Below are positions 20,201 to 31,576 of a DNA stretch of 64,000 nucleotides, in pieces. The notes under the pieces were generated by a model, which made no database searches, was not told the DNA's origin, and was given only the letters and a program-made list of their open reading frames with translations. This stretch comes from Glandiceps talaboti (taxonomy: Eukaryota; Hemichordata; Enteropneusta; Spengelidae), in assembly GCF_964340395.1 (NCBI RefSeq), contig NC_135557.1:8249209-8313208 (forward strand), in the 5' to 3' direction. The number at the start of each line of letters is the position of its first letter. Within the stretch, counting starts at the first letter, position 1. The position numbers and the translations under genes were made by a program.

Positions 20201-23200
20201 ACTATAGTCATTCTGGTTCGGTAGTATCAGCCACAAACATTGTTTCTTTGCTCAGGAATATATTAAGTAAGTAAATAATCTATGTACCAAGTTCAGAACT
20301 AAGATATACATGTAATTATCATTTTTTTCTGAATATTACTAGTTTTACTTACTTTCCTCTCCTTGCAAACTCTATAGATTTGATAGCTGTGGTATTACTA
20401 GTTCCCATGGTAACATAAAATGATGCTACTAGTCTGAGTATTATCAGTTTTACTTACTTTCCTCTCCTGGCAAACTCTATAGATTTGATAGCTGTGGTAT
20501 TACTAGTTCCCGTGGTAACACGAAACGATGCTACTAGTTCTAAAGTCTTGGTTTCTATAACACAGATCTGAAATTTAAAAAAAAGACAATGGGAAAACAG
20601 AAATAGTGACAGCAGCTGAAAAATTTGTTATTTTCAGTGAATATTTGTCTGTTTGAAAAATACAAACATTCGCTTCGATTGATCCTTTATTTATCTATTA
20701 ACTGTTGATGGTAATGTGTACATTATTACATATGTACCAGACATTACTTGCACTGGCACACACATATACTAGTGGTATTTTCACTGCAATACAATACCAA
20801 AAACTTTATTGCATACCTGCATGAAATGATATGCAAATGAGGACACGATCGTTCATGCTAATGATGATCGCATCACAGTGTCATTTTACGTTTTTTTGTT
20901 TTTTTGTTTCAGATAAACATATATAGTAATAATAGAGCTCCTATGAGTTCCAGTGTGTTGGTACTTGGGGTATTTGCACTTGTGCTTGCAGTGTTTTCTG
21001 TTGCACTGTCACTCGCTAACGTACACTCATAGAAGTACTACAGCAGAGAATACTGCAATTAAAGGGACACAAGCTGAACTTACAAGCAATTATGCTGCAT
21101 ATTTATAAGGTAGTCAGTAACTATTGCTATATTTTCCAGTGAAGTAGAAACAGGCTAGTACAACTGATATGTTGTGGAAGTCTGATACAAATCTAAAATT
21201 CATACATGTACAAAAAACCGAATTCACTGACTTCTGTACTAACACTGTGTTACTTGTATTGTGTTCTCATTTGTAGAATGTGAAGTGTTGTTCTTCATTA
21301 CCTATTTTACAGTAAAAAAAAACAAATATAGTTTTGGTGATGTCTGATGAAAATACAGTATGTGGTCATATTTATACAAACACCTGACTTCTACAAGAGG
21401 CAGTTCCATACATGTGTGTATCTAGTGTTAAGTATGCTGCTTTGTATGTGTACTAACCTTGCCTTTAGCATTGCCCATGTATATGTGATCCCCTCGTCTG
21501 TCAAACGATGCTACAATGTTCATATCAGACTGTGGAGAGACAAGATTAGAACACTATGATAACAACACTATAACAGATAACACTATGATCAGCTAAACAA
21601 TCATCTATCAATGACACTTCATTCCTATCTATCGAATATTTCAAATTAGGTTGCTAGTTCTCAGTAATGCTAGAGTCAAAATAGAACAAGAAGGTTGACT
21701 TATTCTCAGTACCTGTAATAGTGTTTTACCTCATATTAGAGGGTCAAAATAGAACAAGAAGGTTGACTTATTCTCAGTACCTGTAATAGTGTTTTACCTC
21801 ATATTAGAGGGTCAAAATAGAACAAGAAGGTTGACTTATTCTCAGTACCTGTAATAGCATTTTATCTCATATTAGAGGGTCAAAATAGAACAAGAAGGTT
21901 GACTTATTCTCAGTACCTGTAATAGTATTTTATCTCATGCTAGAGAGTCAAAATAGAACAAGAAGGTTGACTTATTCTCAGTACCTGTAATAGTATTTTA
22001 TCTCATATTAGAGGGTCAAAATAGAACAAGAAGGTTGACTTATTCTCAGTACCTGTAATAGTATTTTATCTCATGGTAGAGGGTCAAAATAGAACAAGAA
22101 GGTTGACTTATTCTCAGTACCTGTAATAGCATTTTATCTCATATTAGAGGGTCAAAATAGAACAAGAAGGTTGACTTATTCTCAGTACCTGTAATAGTAT
22201 TTTATCTCGTATTAGAGGGTCAAAATAGAACAAGAAGGTTGACTTATTCTCAGTACCTGTAATAGTATTTTATCTCATATTAGAGGGTCAAAATAGAACA
22301 AGAAGGTTGACTTATTCTCAGTACCTGTAATAGTATTTCAAATCATATTAGAGGGTCAAAATAGAACAAGAAGGTTGACTTATTCTCAGGACCTGTAATA
22401 GCATTTTATCTCATGGTAGAGGGTCAAAATAGAACAAGAAGGTTGACTTATTCTCAGGACCTGTAATAGTATTTCAAATCATATTAGAGGGTCAAAATAG
22501 AACAAGAATGTTGACTTATTCTCAGTACCTGTAATAGCATTTTACCTCATACTAGAGGGTCAAAATAGAACAAGAAGGTTGACTTATTCTCAGTACCTGT
22601 AATAGTATTTTATCTCATATTAGAGGGTCAAAATAGAACAAGAAGGTTGACTTATTCTCAGTACCTGTAATAGCATTTTATCTCATATTAGAGGGTCAAA
22701 ATAGAACAAGAAGGTTGACTTATTCTCAGTACCTGTAATAGCATTTTACCTCATACTAGAGGGTCAAAATAGAACAAGAATGTTGACTTATTCTCAGTAC
22801 CTGTAATAGCATTTTACCTCATACTAGAGGGTCAAAATAGAACAAGAAGGTTGACTTATTCTCAGTACCTGTAATAGTATTTTATCTCATATTAGAGGGT
22901 CAAAATAGAACAAGAAGGTTGACTTATTCTCAGTACCTGTAATACCATTTTATCTCATGCTAGAGAGTCAAAATAGAACAAGAAGGTTGACTTATTCTCA
23001 GTACCTGTAATAGCATTTTATCTCATATTAGAGGGTCAAAATAGAACAAGAAGGTTGACTTATTCTCAGTACCTGTAATAGTATTTCAAATCATATTAGA
23101 GGGTCAAAATAGAACAAGAAGGTTGACTTATTCTCAGGACCTGTAATAGCATTTTATCTCATGGTAGAGGGTCAAAATAGAACAAGAAGGTTGACTTATT

Positions 23201-26200
23201 CTCAGGACCTGTAATAGTATTTCAAATCATATTAGAGGGTCAAAATAGAACAAGAATGTTGACTTATTCTCAGTACCTGTAATAGCATTTTACCTCATAC
23301 TAGAGGGTCAAAATAGAACAAGAAGGTTGACTTATTCTCAATACCTGTAATAGTATTTTATCTCATATTAGAGGGTCAAAATAGAACAAGAATGTTGACT
23401 TATTCTCAGTACCTGTAATAGCATTTTACCTCATACTAGAGGGTCAAAATAGAACAAGAAGGTTGACTTATTCTCAGTACCTGTAATAGTATTTTATCTC
23501 ATATTAGAGGGTCAAAATAGAACAAGAAGGTTGACTTATTCTCAGTACCTGTAATACCATTTTATCTCATGCTAGAGAGTCAAAATAGAACAAGAAGGTT
23601 GACTTATTCTCAGTACCTGTAATAGCATTTTACCTCATATTAGAGGGTCAAAATAGAACAAGAAGGTTGACTTATTCTCACTACCTGTAATAGCATTTTA
23701 TCTCATATTAGAGGGTCAAAATAGAACAAGAAGGTTGACTTATTCTCACTACCTGTAATAGTATTTTATCTCATATTAAAGGGTCAAAATAGAACAAGAA
23801 GGTTGACTTATTCTCACTACCTGTAATAGTATTTTATCTCATATTAGAGGGTCAAAATAGAACAAGAAGGTTGACTTATTCTCACTACCTGTAATAGCAT
23901 TTTATCTCATATTAGAGGGTCAAAATAGAACAAGAAGGTTGACTTATTCTCAGTACCTGTAATAGCATTTTATCTCATATTAGAGGGTCAAAATAGAACA
24001 AGAAGGTTGACTTATTCTCAGTACCTGTAATAGTATTTTATCTCATGGTAGAGGGTCAAAATAGAACAAGAAGGTTGACTTATTCTCAGTACCTGTAATA
24101 GTATTTTATCTCATATTAGAGGGTCAAAATAGAACAAGAAGGTTGACTTATTCTCAGTACCTGTAATAGTATTTTATCTCATATTAGAGGGTCAAAATAG
24201 AACAAGAAGGTTGACTTATTCTCAGTACCTGTAATAGTATTTTATCTCATGGTAGAGGGTCAAAATAGAACAAGAAGGTTGACTTATTCTCACTACCTGT
24301 AATAGCATTTTATCTCATATTAGAGGGTCAAAATAGAACAAGAAGGTTGACTTATTCTCAGTACCTGTAATAGTATTTTATCTCATGGTAGAGGGTCAAA
24401 ATAGAACAAGAAGGTTGACTTATTCTCAGTACCTGTAATAGTATTTTATCTCATATTAAAGGGTCAAAATAGAACAAGAAGGTTGACTAAGTATCTGCAA
24501 TACTATCATTTTACCTCATGCTAGAGAGTCAAAATAGAACAAGAAGGTTGACTAAGTATCTGCAATACTATCATTTTACCTCATGCTAGAGAGTCAAAAT
24601 AGAACAAGAAGGTTCGCTTCTGTTACTTGCATGTGTTACTAAATGTAGCGTGTGGAGACTGAGTTAATGTTTATGTAAGTAATCAAATGATCATTCCTTT
24701 GTAAAATTCAATTCCAGGTAATAAGAATTCAGTTAACAGTCAAACTTCAAGGTGAGAGTATGACATATTTGATAAAATTATTCAAATATATAGTTATAAA
24801 TTGCTAGACATTATTTAGTCTAGCTGCTACAGCCTCAGGCAATTCATGTATTAAACTTTAAAAGTGGCCAAGGGTCGCACATAGCATTAGCACCAAAGGC
24901 ACTGTATAGGGCTTGCCAGTGGCACTATCATTCTCGGTCTTTGTCTTTAGCAATCTTGCAAGCATAGGTCTGAGGTGTTGTTACAAGACTAGACATACTA
25001 TTCCACCAGTTTGGGGAGAGACGCCAATGGTGAAATTGCATGATCAAGGTCTATAGTAGATGGATCAAAACATCACATTCGTTTCCAATTTACCATTCCA
25101 TAGTAACTATATTGTAGTGTCCTATTGCTTCTTGGAACCATGAACAATATATTCTCCAAGACTAGACAGTTTGACCTTTCACCTTTACTTACCTCGTCAT
25201 CTAAGGGAAGAACGTTATAACTACCATTTCCTTCCACTACAACTGGAGCTTGTTTCATAGGGCAGACTAACAATGTTGTCCTGTACAAAGATATGAAGAC
25301 AGTACAATATTACAGACATGACTCAAAAATACATTTGCCATCTTGAAGTACTGGGTAATGGAAAGTGATAACATTGAAAATGTATCAGTTTCTAGATTTA
25401 AAGTTTTAAGTACGGGTGATGGAACATGAGAACACTAATACATGTAACTTACGAGTTTCTGGGATTGAATTGGACTTTAAGTACTGGTGATGGAAAGCGA
25501 TACCGTTGGTCACCTTCTCCCGTTAATACATCCCAGATACATACTATATTATCAGTTGATGCACTCAACAGTCTATGACCATTACGACTCCAACTGTATA
25601 TAAAACAAACAAAAGAAATAAATTTCATTTTGTAAAGAAGTTATTCGTACATGTACATAAAACAAAGAACATTCGTACATGTAAATTGTTTTGACATGAT
25701 TTTCAGGACACAAAAGTGTTCAAGGGGAACACCACTCTAGGAAATAAAGACATTTTCATAAATTATGGGTTTTGAAGATTTATTACATGATTTTACATCA
25801 CCTTTGATAACTTACAATTTCAGGAAAACATCAAGTTGATCCTGTACATGTACCTTTACAGTGTATCCTCACAATGGGCCAGCACCATTGCATCATGGGA
25901 GTCAACAGAAATAATGTATTCATGGTGCACAATTCTAATTTTGAAGCAACTACATAGCTTTCGTCTGACTCATTTGGTTTTAGTGGAGTCAAAACAAGAT
26001 TTCAAGAAAAGGTAACTTTATCACTAATAGACTATAGACAATGAAGTCAAGTATCAATTTATATTCGACAATTTATTATTATTCATTCTCTTGTTATCAA
26101 TTATCATAAAGTCAATCACAGCTCTCTAAGATGGGAAGAGAACTGAAGAGAGCTCTGGTTATGGTAGAATGCACCCCAGGGGCAAAATTCACACTGCAAA

Positions 26201-28853
26201 GTTCCTAAAATCTTTCCAAACTTTGTCACATGAAAGCTTGAAATAATTTAAAGAAAATTGGAATTTCATCGTCTGTTTGCAAGGAGATTAAATTTTCTCA
26301 GAGTTAAGACAGTATTTTGGATTTTTCAAATATCTTAATTTTCCTAATATTTTGAATACTATTTCAAAAATGTACACAGTGATCGCTCATTTTATTTCTT
26401 GAATTTAACTAATAAGAATGAGTTAGAGTTTTCTAGAACAAAGTAACAGTAAAAGTTTAAAGAGTTTATTTCCACGACGCATTTCACGTTAACATTACCT
26501 TAGTGAACATACTGGATGTACATGTTAACATTACCTTAGTGAACATACTGGATGTACATGTGCACTGATAATCTTGGCAATACCACGGGTCAAGAAATCC
26601 CACACCACAATTCTTCCATCATTACATCCAACTGCTAACAGTGTACCTCGTTTGTTAAAGGCACATGTAATTGCCATGCTGATACAGTCCAGAGTTCCAT
26701 CACTCTCCTAGATATGATAGAGAAAAATAATATGAGTTTTTAAAGGGACACAAGCTGAGTTGATATGTTTTTTGCCATTGCGATGTATTTTTTTCTGCAT
26801 TTTAAAAGCAGGGCTCAAAATTAACTTGCATATTTAAAGGTACTCACTGTATTCTACTTACTGATGTATATTTTAACCATCATTTGCAATTAACTGAACT
26901 TTGCTATGTTGTACAAGTGAGTACAAAAAACATGTACATGCAAGCAAAAATGTACCTCAAGATATGTTAATGATCTTCCCATCTGAAAGTTAAGTATATA
27001 AATATGGAGTCACTGACTTCTGACATGAACAGAGGATGAGATAGATTGTACAACCTGTTTTAAGGTACTGTTCACTGGCTCTGTTTGCTTGTAGAATGTA
27101 GAACCCAATAGAAAACTGTTCATTTTTGTATATTCTAAACTACAATCTTATTACATTATTCTATTATTAAAACTCTAACTCACCTCAGGGTAATTCTGTC
27201 CGAAGCTTTCTGAAATGTAAATTTGGTAGATGCAATTATAAGCAGTTACTTACAATGTGATAGTCTAGAGGCTATCTGTGGCTAAGAATCTTTTCAGAGA
27301 AGAGAGATCATGACATTCACAGCCACACATAGCCTCTAGACTACAATGTACATGTAGATTGGAATGAGGAACGGTCCAGTGAATATATACAGGTAAATAG
27401 TAAAATTGTACCATTTGTTTCCAATGATTAAAATTAGTCTATAATTAAAGGTGATTGTCTTCTTTCACACACATCATAAGTTAGATAGTCTCGGTCACCC
27501 AAAGAAACTCTCATCGTTTGGGGCTCTTCTACGAGACCTCCCACACAAGAGTCAGGGAAGACCACATTACACGTAACTACCCTACCTCGATCTATCTCTG
27601 GGAGCAGTGCATGCTGGGGAACAACATTGAAGACTGAACAATTTCAGTACCTTCACAACAGGTTATCACTTCTCAAGTGACTGATATATATTAATTACAA
27701 CAAACACGCCTGGTAAGCCCATTTTTATGACTTCAAAGAAATGTACTGTGTGACTTCTGGCACAGGGTAGTACAAAGGAGTGTGGTTTCCCCAGATTCTC
27801 ATCTGGGTGGTCACATAGAAGAGCCTCAGGCAGTGAGGGTCTGGGTAACCGAGACAACAAGTTTGAGAGTTTTTAGTGGTGGTGAAATTTATATTGCTAA
27901 GGTACCTAGTCCTGCTTGCTTATGGAGTACAGGACTCAATCCTGACAATGTCCCACAACATATCTTTAGAAAGGAGAATGGACATCATCAGAACTGAGTC
28001 TCAATTTCCTCCAAGCAGGACTAGTTAGTACCCTATACATATACATGTGTAGCTGTGAAAGTGGAAAGTGTTTGTGTGTACATGTACATGATAACTTGCA
28101 AAATTATGACTGCCCTCTTTGTTGTATGTGTCCTGGTTATCATACTGAACTGCACAATATCATTCTCTTAGTCTTCAGTAAGTGAGACCATGGAGGTATA
28201 AATATACTATGACAAGGGGAGATACCTTCATGGTGAGGCTGAATACAAAACAATTAAATGTTTTGTTTTGCTTATGGGGTCATCATATTTACATATCAAT
28301 ACATGAAAGGACTGTGACCTTATTTGTGTACCCCAACACATGCTTTATGTAGCTTGTGGGGTTTTCCCAATATTGTGCAAAATATATACAATGAGTATTT
28401 TGCACTGCTAGTACATACTACATATCGATACTACATGATTGAACATTTTGTACTTCAAGTAGGAAGGAAAGGACCCCCCCCCCCCCCCCCCGGACTAATT
28501 TACTGCCAATATTTGATGACAAAAGAGCGTGTACGAGTATATAGTTCTATGTAAACTTGATTATTGACATGCAAATATGTCACCTATGTTCGAGAGTAAC
28601 AAAACTGTTGGTAGCACAAAACAAGAGAAACACACGCTGTGTGAATGGATTACCAGCATCATATGCAGCAATGCAGGTTTCGGAATCAATTTGATTTGCC
28701 TTCAGCACGATACGATAGACCTTGCGACTTGAAAATTGAGAGCTTTCGTTCCGCACAATATTGCAGTATGATCATTCAAGAAACGCTTGAAATAGCATAA
28801 ATACGTGTTACACAAAAAAGAAAGAAACAAGTACCTAAAAGTGCGAGATTCAT
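14181..28853 (-). CDS. RBBP5: Retinoblastoma-binding protein 5, WD40 core subunit of MLL/SET1 H3K4 methyltransferases
   Basis: Fourteen coding exons in transcript order: 28853-28835, 27209-27184, 26707-26535, 25593-25453, 25280-25193, 21529-21458, 20567-20458, 19693-19521, 19064-18892, 18589-18472, 17325-17256, 16864-16765, 15787-15598, 14389-14181. All phases agree, giving about 553 residues (human protein 538). In the nucleus, RBBP5 with WDR5, ASH2L and DPY30 activates MLL/SET1 methyltransferases. Residues about 20-325 are the beta-propeller, with near-identical stretches such as [20 protein letters not shown] and [10 protein letters not shown]. Residues from 326 hold the activation/ASH2L-binding segment ([20 protein letters not shown]). 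[10 protein letters not shown] at about 372-381 is the WDR5-binding motif. A run of 23 Gln lies at about 430-452, followed by a KKKK basic patch. The usual C-terminal tail is missing: after [12 protein letters not shown] a Lys/Ser-rich stretch ends in repeat-derived sequence. Further 3' exons could have been missed. Confidence 0.95.
15695..15763 (-). repeat. RBBP5: CAA/CAG tract encoding 23 glutamines in RBBP5
   Basis: Twenty-three uninterrupted Gln codons, mixed CAA and CAG, lie in the exon 15598-15787 between SLTA and KRLSSG. As far as I recall, the human protein has no such run here. The mixed codons suggest an older, fairly stable tract rather than a recent pure CAG expansion. Confidence 0.93.
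17640..18055 (-). repeat. SINE-like fragments and an 83-bp duplication in an RBBP5 intron
   Basis: Minus-strand similarity to the SINE body at 33226-33585 (for example TGCATACAGGATCAAAACCC in plus orientation). Within it, a unit of about 83 bp (GTTGACTGTGATAAAATGTG, GATAAAATCCTTCACATTGT) is present two to three times from 17872. Confidence 0.5.
18184..18480. repeat. 34-bp tandem array containing nine copies of an RBBP5 exon end and 5' splice site
   Basis: Nine units of about 34 bp. On the transcript strand each reads GAAGACCCCATAG, then GTCAGTAGTTATG. The first unit, at 18472, is the real exon end (EDPI plus one base) and its GTCAGT donor. The other eight are downstream copies of the same junction with small changes. 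Reading past the first donor meets TAG two codons later (GGT CAG TAG), so use of a later copy would truncate the protein. Confidence 0.9.
18796..18891 (-). repeat. Partial tandem copies of the end of an RBBP5 exon
   Basis: Two decayed copies of the segment encoding [16 protein letters not shown] follow the true exon end at 18892. Shared plus-strand words are GATGCTATGATTGGT and GACACTACACCACTTAAGAC, against GACACCACACCACTTGAGAC in the exon. Confidence 0.85.
20341..20445 (-). repeat. 105-bp tandem copy of an RBBP5 exon end with splice donor
   Basis: Near-identical to 20446-20550, the 3' part of exon 20458-20567 with its GTAAGTAAAACT donor. The copy carries an intact donor, but reading into it meets TAA immediately (AGA GGA AAG TAA). 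It is therefore non-coding, and is a decoy donor 105 nt downstream. Confidence 0.9.
20725..21060. repeat. Dispersed repeat family D, copy in an RBBP5 intron
   Basis: Shares ATGTACCAGACATTACTTGC, ATACTAGTGGTATTTTCACT and the GTATTTGCACT... GCAGTGTTTTCTG block with 33840-34440 in a GABPA intron. A shorter relative is at 19096-19215. No coding content. Confidence 0.6.
21655..24615. repeat. 68-bp satellite, about 43 units with higher-order structure (family S68)
   Basis: Head-to-tail units contain GGGTCAAAATAGAACAAGAA, GGTTGACTTATTCTCAGTAC and CTGTAATAGTATTTTATCTC. Variant words (TATTTCAAATCAT at 22334, 22470, 23082 and 23218; CAGGACCTG beside them) repeat at exactly 748 bp, which is 11 units, showing a higher-order duplication. 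The array lies in one RBBP5 intron (between exons 25280-25193 and 21529-21458). Stray units occur at 12460-12720. Confidence 0.95.
26488..26559 (-). repeat. 36-bp tandem duplication of an RBBP5 exon end and donor
   Basis: GTTAACATTACCTTAGTGAA and ACATACTGGATGTACAT occur twice, 36 bp apart. The exon-proximal copy has the used donor (CTAAG then GTAATG, exon end 26535). The distal copy has the same donor, but using it would read CTA AGG TAA, a stop. Confidence 0.92.
27486..27857. mobile_element. MITE family E, copy 1
   Basis: Imperfect terminal inverted repeats: TAGTCTCGGTCACCC at the left and GGGTAACCGAGAC at the right, with ACCTCCCACACAAGAGTC-like subterminal arms. It lies in the first RBBP5 intron. 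A better copy is at 60142-60518 and a fragment at 52108-52155. Confidence 0.7.
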
Positions 28854-29485
28854 GGCGAATACTCCGGTTTGGAGACGAGCGATCAAAACACAAACAGGTT
28901 TCAAAATGGCGGTCCAATGTAATCTCGCGCGAGAACGAGACTTTACGCGATATCCGGAGCCATTCAAGTACATACATTGTGAAATCACCAATTTTATTGA
29001 GTGTACTTGGCTTACAATTGGTGTTGACTTAGTCACTCCGGAAGACTTACATTAAACAAAAAGCTGCATTCTTTGAATGGTCCATGTGATGACATTTTTT
29101 TCTACATTTTTTCGACATTGAAAATGTTGTGAAAATGGCACCTCGAGTCTCCTGGGCTGAGGATCAGATAAAACGAATCAATGTCATATAAATATATCAC
29201 AACATTGGTCATTCTGGAGATTACAAAATAATCTCTATAAATTGGGTTGTAATAATTCATAAAATGTGTTCGTTAAAAATCCCATTTTGCATCTTCAAAT
29301 GCCTAAAGTATTAATATTTTCTCGTTAATTAGGTTCAGTATTTCAAATTCTCCCAACACACCATCCGGTCACGTGACTTTTGCCATTTCCTTCGCGTCAG
29401 TACTATTTCCTGTTTTGGTGTCGATTCCCTTCGAAATCGGCGAATATTTTTTCACAGGAAGGCTAAAAACAGTAAAAAGGAGTAG
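28854..29485. promoter_or_regulatory. Divergent promoter region between RBBP5 and GABPA
   Basis: About 630 bp separate the RBBP5 start codon (minus) from a likely GABPA 5' UTR exon ending at 29485 (AGTAG then GTAAGG). It contains the palindromic E-box GTCACGTGAC at 29368-29377 (a USF/MiT-type site) and several GGAA ETS cores: TTTCC at 29386 and 29406, and CAGGAAGG at 29456. No TATA box is obvious. GABP sites in the GABPA promoter would allow autoregulation; that is inference. The exact transcription starts are not visible. Confidence 0.6.
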
Positions 29486-30778
29486 GTAAGGTAATACTAC
29501 GTTGTTTAGTTGTGTTTCCTTTGTCAACTGGCAGAGTTTCATCGATAAAATCGCAATTTTTCTGTCGTGATCACACTTCTGTCAAATGCACGCCTTTCTA
29601 ACATGCCGTCTGGCATGTACATTTGTTGTTCTTCCTGTCTGAGGGCCATAAGTGTTGCACATGCGATCTTCATTCAGGACTTCACTGTTCTGCCAGTGGT
29701 TGGTTGGCATTTTGCGACCGTCCTTTGTCTGGCATATGTTAGATTATGTCGCATTTATTCAGAGAAACCAAGTCCATGTTTCGCATTTTGACTCGATCGA
29801 TTTGTGAAAACAGAAATCCAGTATGGTCGGAATGGCGACATCGATGGATCAATCCGGATGTTGTTTTCATACACTTTTTCATTTAGTTATCACTAATGTT
29901 TCTCAGAGATGAGGATGTGAATATATTCAAATTGTATTATTTTTTTTTAAAAACCCGATAGATTTTCATGGGAATCAGAAAAGAAGCTGTACATATAATC
30001 ACTATATATAAATACTTGTGGTTGCATTGAATCATGGCGGTACAAATGTACTTCCATAATGGTTGAAAGTACAGGAAATCATTGTGACAGTGACACATTA
30101 TCTGAACGTGTGGGTATAACCATAGAATTACAACCTATTCATAGATCTATGGTATAGTTCAGTTAAATATAAAGTGAGGGACTGTTAAAAAAAAATTGCA
30201 TACTAGCATAGAATGCAGAACCCATAGTCTAGATACGGTATGACCGTATACTATACTATACGGTATAGGTACTAGAGTCTAAGACTACATGTACATCACC
30301 CAGCCCAGTGAGGTAAAATGAACAGAATAATATGCTGTTCGAGTCATGTGCATTATAATGTACATACATGCATGGTGTGTTTGATTTTAATTTGTTTGTA
30401 TTTGGACCATTACAATTCCCATGAAAGGTTAACTTTAAATTAATGTTGGATCAACTTAATCAGGATGGCAGGTGTTCATATCGCAGACTAATTAGGTAAC
30501 TTATACATCAATCATGTATAAAATTGAGTTTTTAGCTCTGAGTCATTTTTTATGTGTGAGCACATTTGTATAACTGTTGTAACTACCACTGGTCCAGCTT
30601 TGATGTTCTTTGATAGTATTCGAAATTAGTGACAGTTGAGTTTGAAAAAATTAGAACACCAGCTAAAAGTACATTAAAACAAATATTGCAGAAAAAATGC
30701 GAGATACGTGATAAGAAATTATCACATCCTAGGGGTGTAGAGATGTTTTGCGACTGGTATATCAGTTGTGTGCCCCAC

Positions 30779-30948
30779 AGTGTGCCTCTAATGATAGCCA
30801 AATTTTGTTGTTGTGAGTCAAAATGATAAAAAGTGACAATTTCTTGTGAGTCGCCACATAGTAAGAGATAGGTAAACACTAAATCTTGGTGCATCACTAG
30901 AAATTGTGTCTGTCAATGGTGCCTCAAATTGGCTTAGAGGGAACACTG
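30779..30948. mobile_element. MITE family F, copy 1
   Basis: Starts GTGTGCCTCTAATGATAGCC and ends TTGGCTTAGAGGGAACAC, about 170 bp. Related copies at 42402-42569 and 55859-56017 share TTTCTAGTGATGCACCAA, CCCTATCTCTTA and CAAAATTTGGCTATCATTAG. No reading frame. Confidence 0.7.
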
Positions 30949-31576
30949 GTGCCCTGTTGTCACATAGACCCTCCACCCAGTCTATGGTTGTCATAATCTC
31001 CAGTCTTGTGTTTTAAATCCTCTACCAAACCACATCCTCTGTCTGTATTATTCCATGAACATTTGTATCCTTTGAACCCTTGCCATCATTGTTTATAAAC
31101 CACATAACCAAACCCTCTAAGAAAACAAATGTCCTAAAACAAACAATCATCCACACCTTTTTCCAAAGTAAAGTGACACCAGTGTGCCATGCCACAATGT
31201 GTTCCCCCTCCACTGTCTATAATTGCATGACTTACAAGTTACATGGCAAACATGATGTAGTCATCTGAATGTATTTGATACCCATGCTGTGTAGCCAAAC
31301 TATGGGTCTTCATTTTTCGAAAGTACAGTCAATGATAAAATTGCTAAATCAAACTTGTACTTGTATGTACACATACTAAAGACACAATAAGTAGCAATAA
31401 TTTGTTGTTTTTTTAATCATCATGTTGATTCTTGTATTTCTAGAGACTCAGATAGTATGGCATGTTAGGTGCCATCATGGATTGACCAACCTTTTTCACC
31501 ATAGAGGGCGCACCACACAATGTACATGTTCAAGTTATAATCTAAGGATGACAGGTTTGTTTTATTGTTTCTTAGG

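Noticed and set aside
30583-30897. 104-codon minus-strand frame
   Set aside because: Overlaps MITE family F and has no protein similarity that I recognise.
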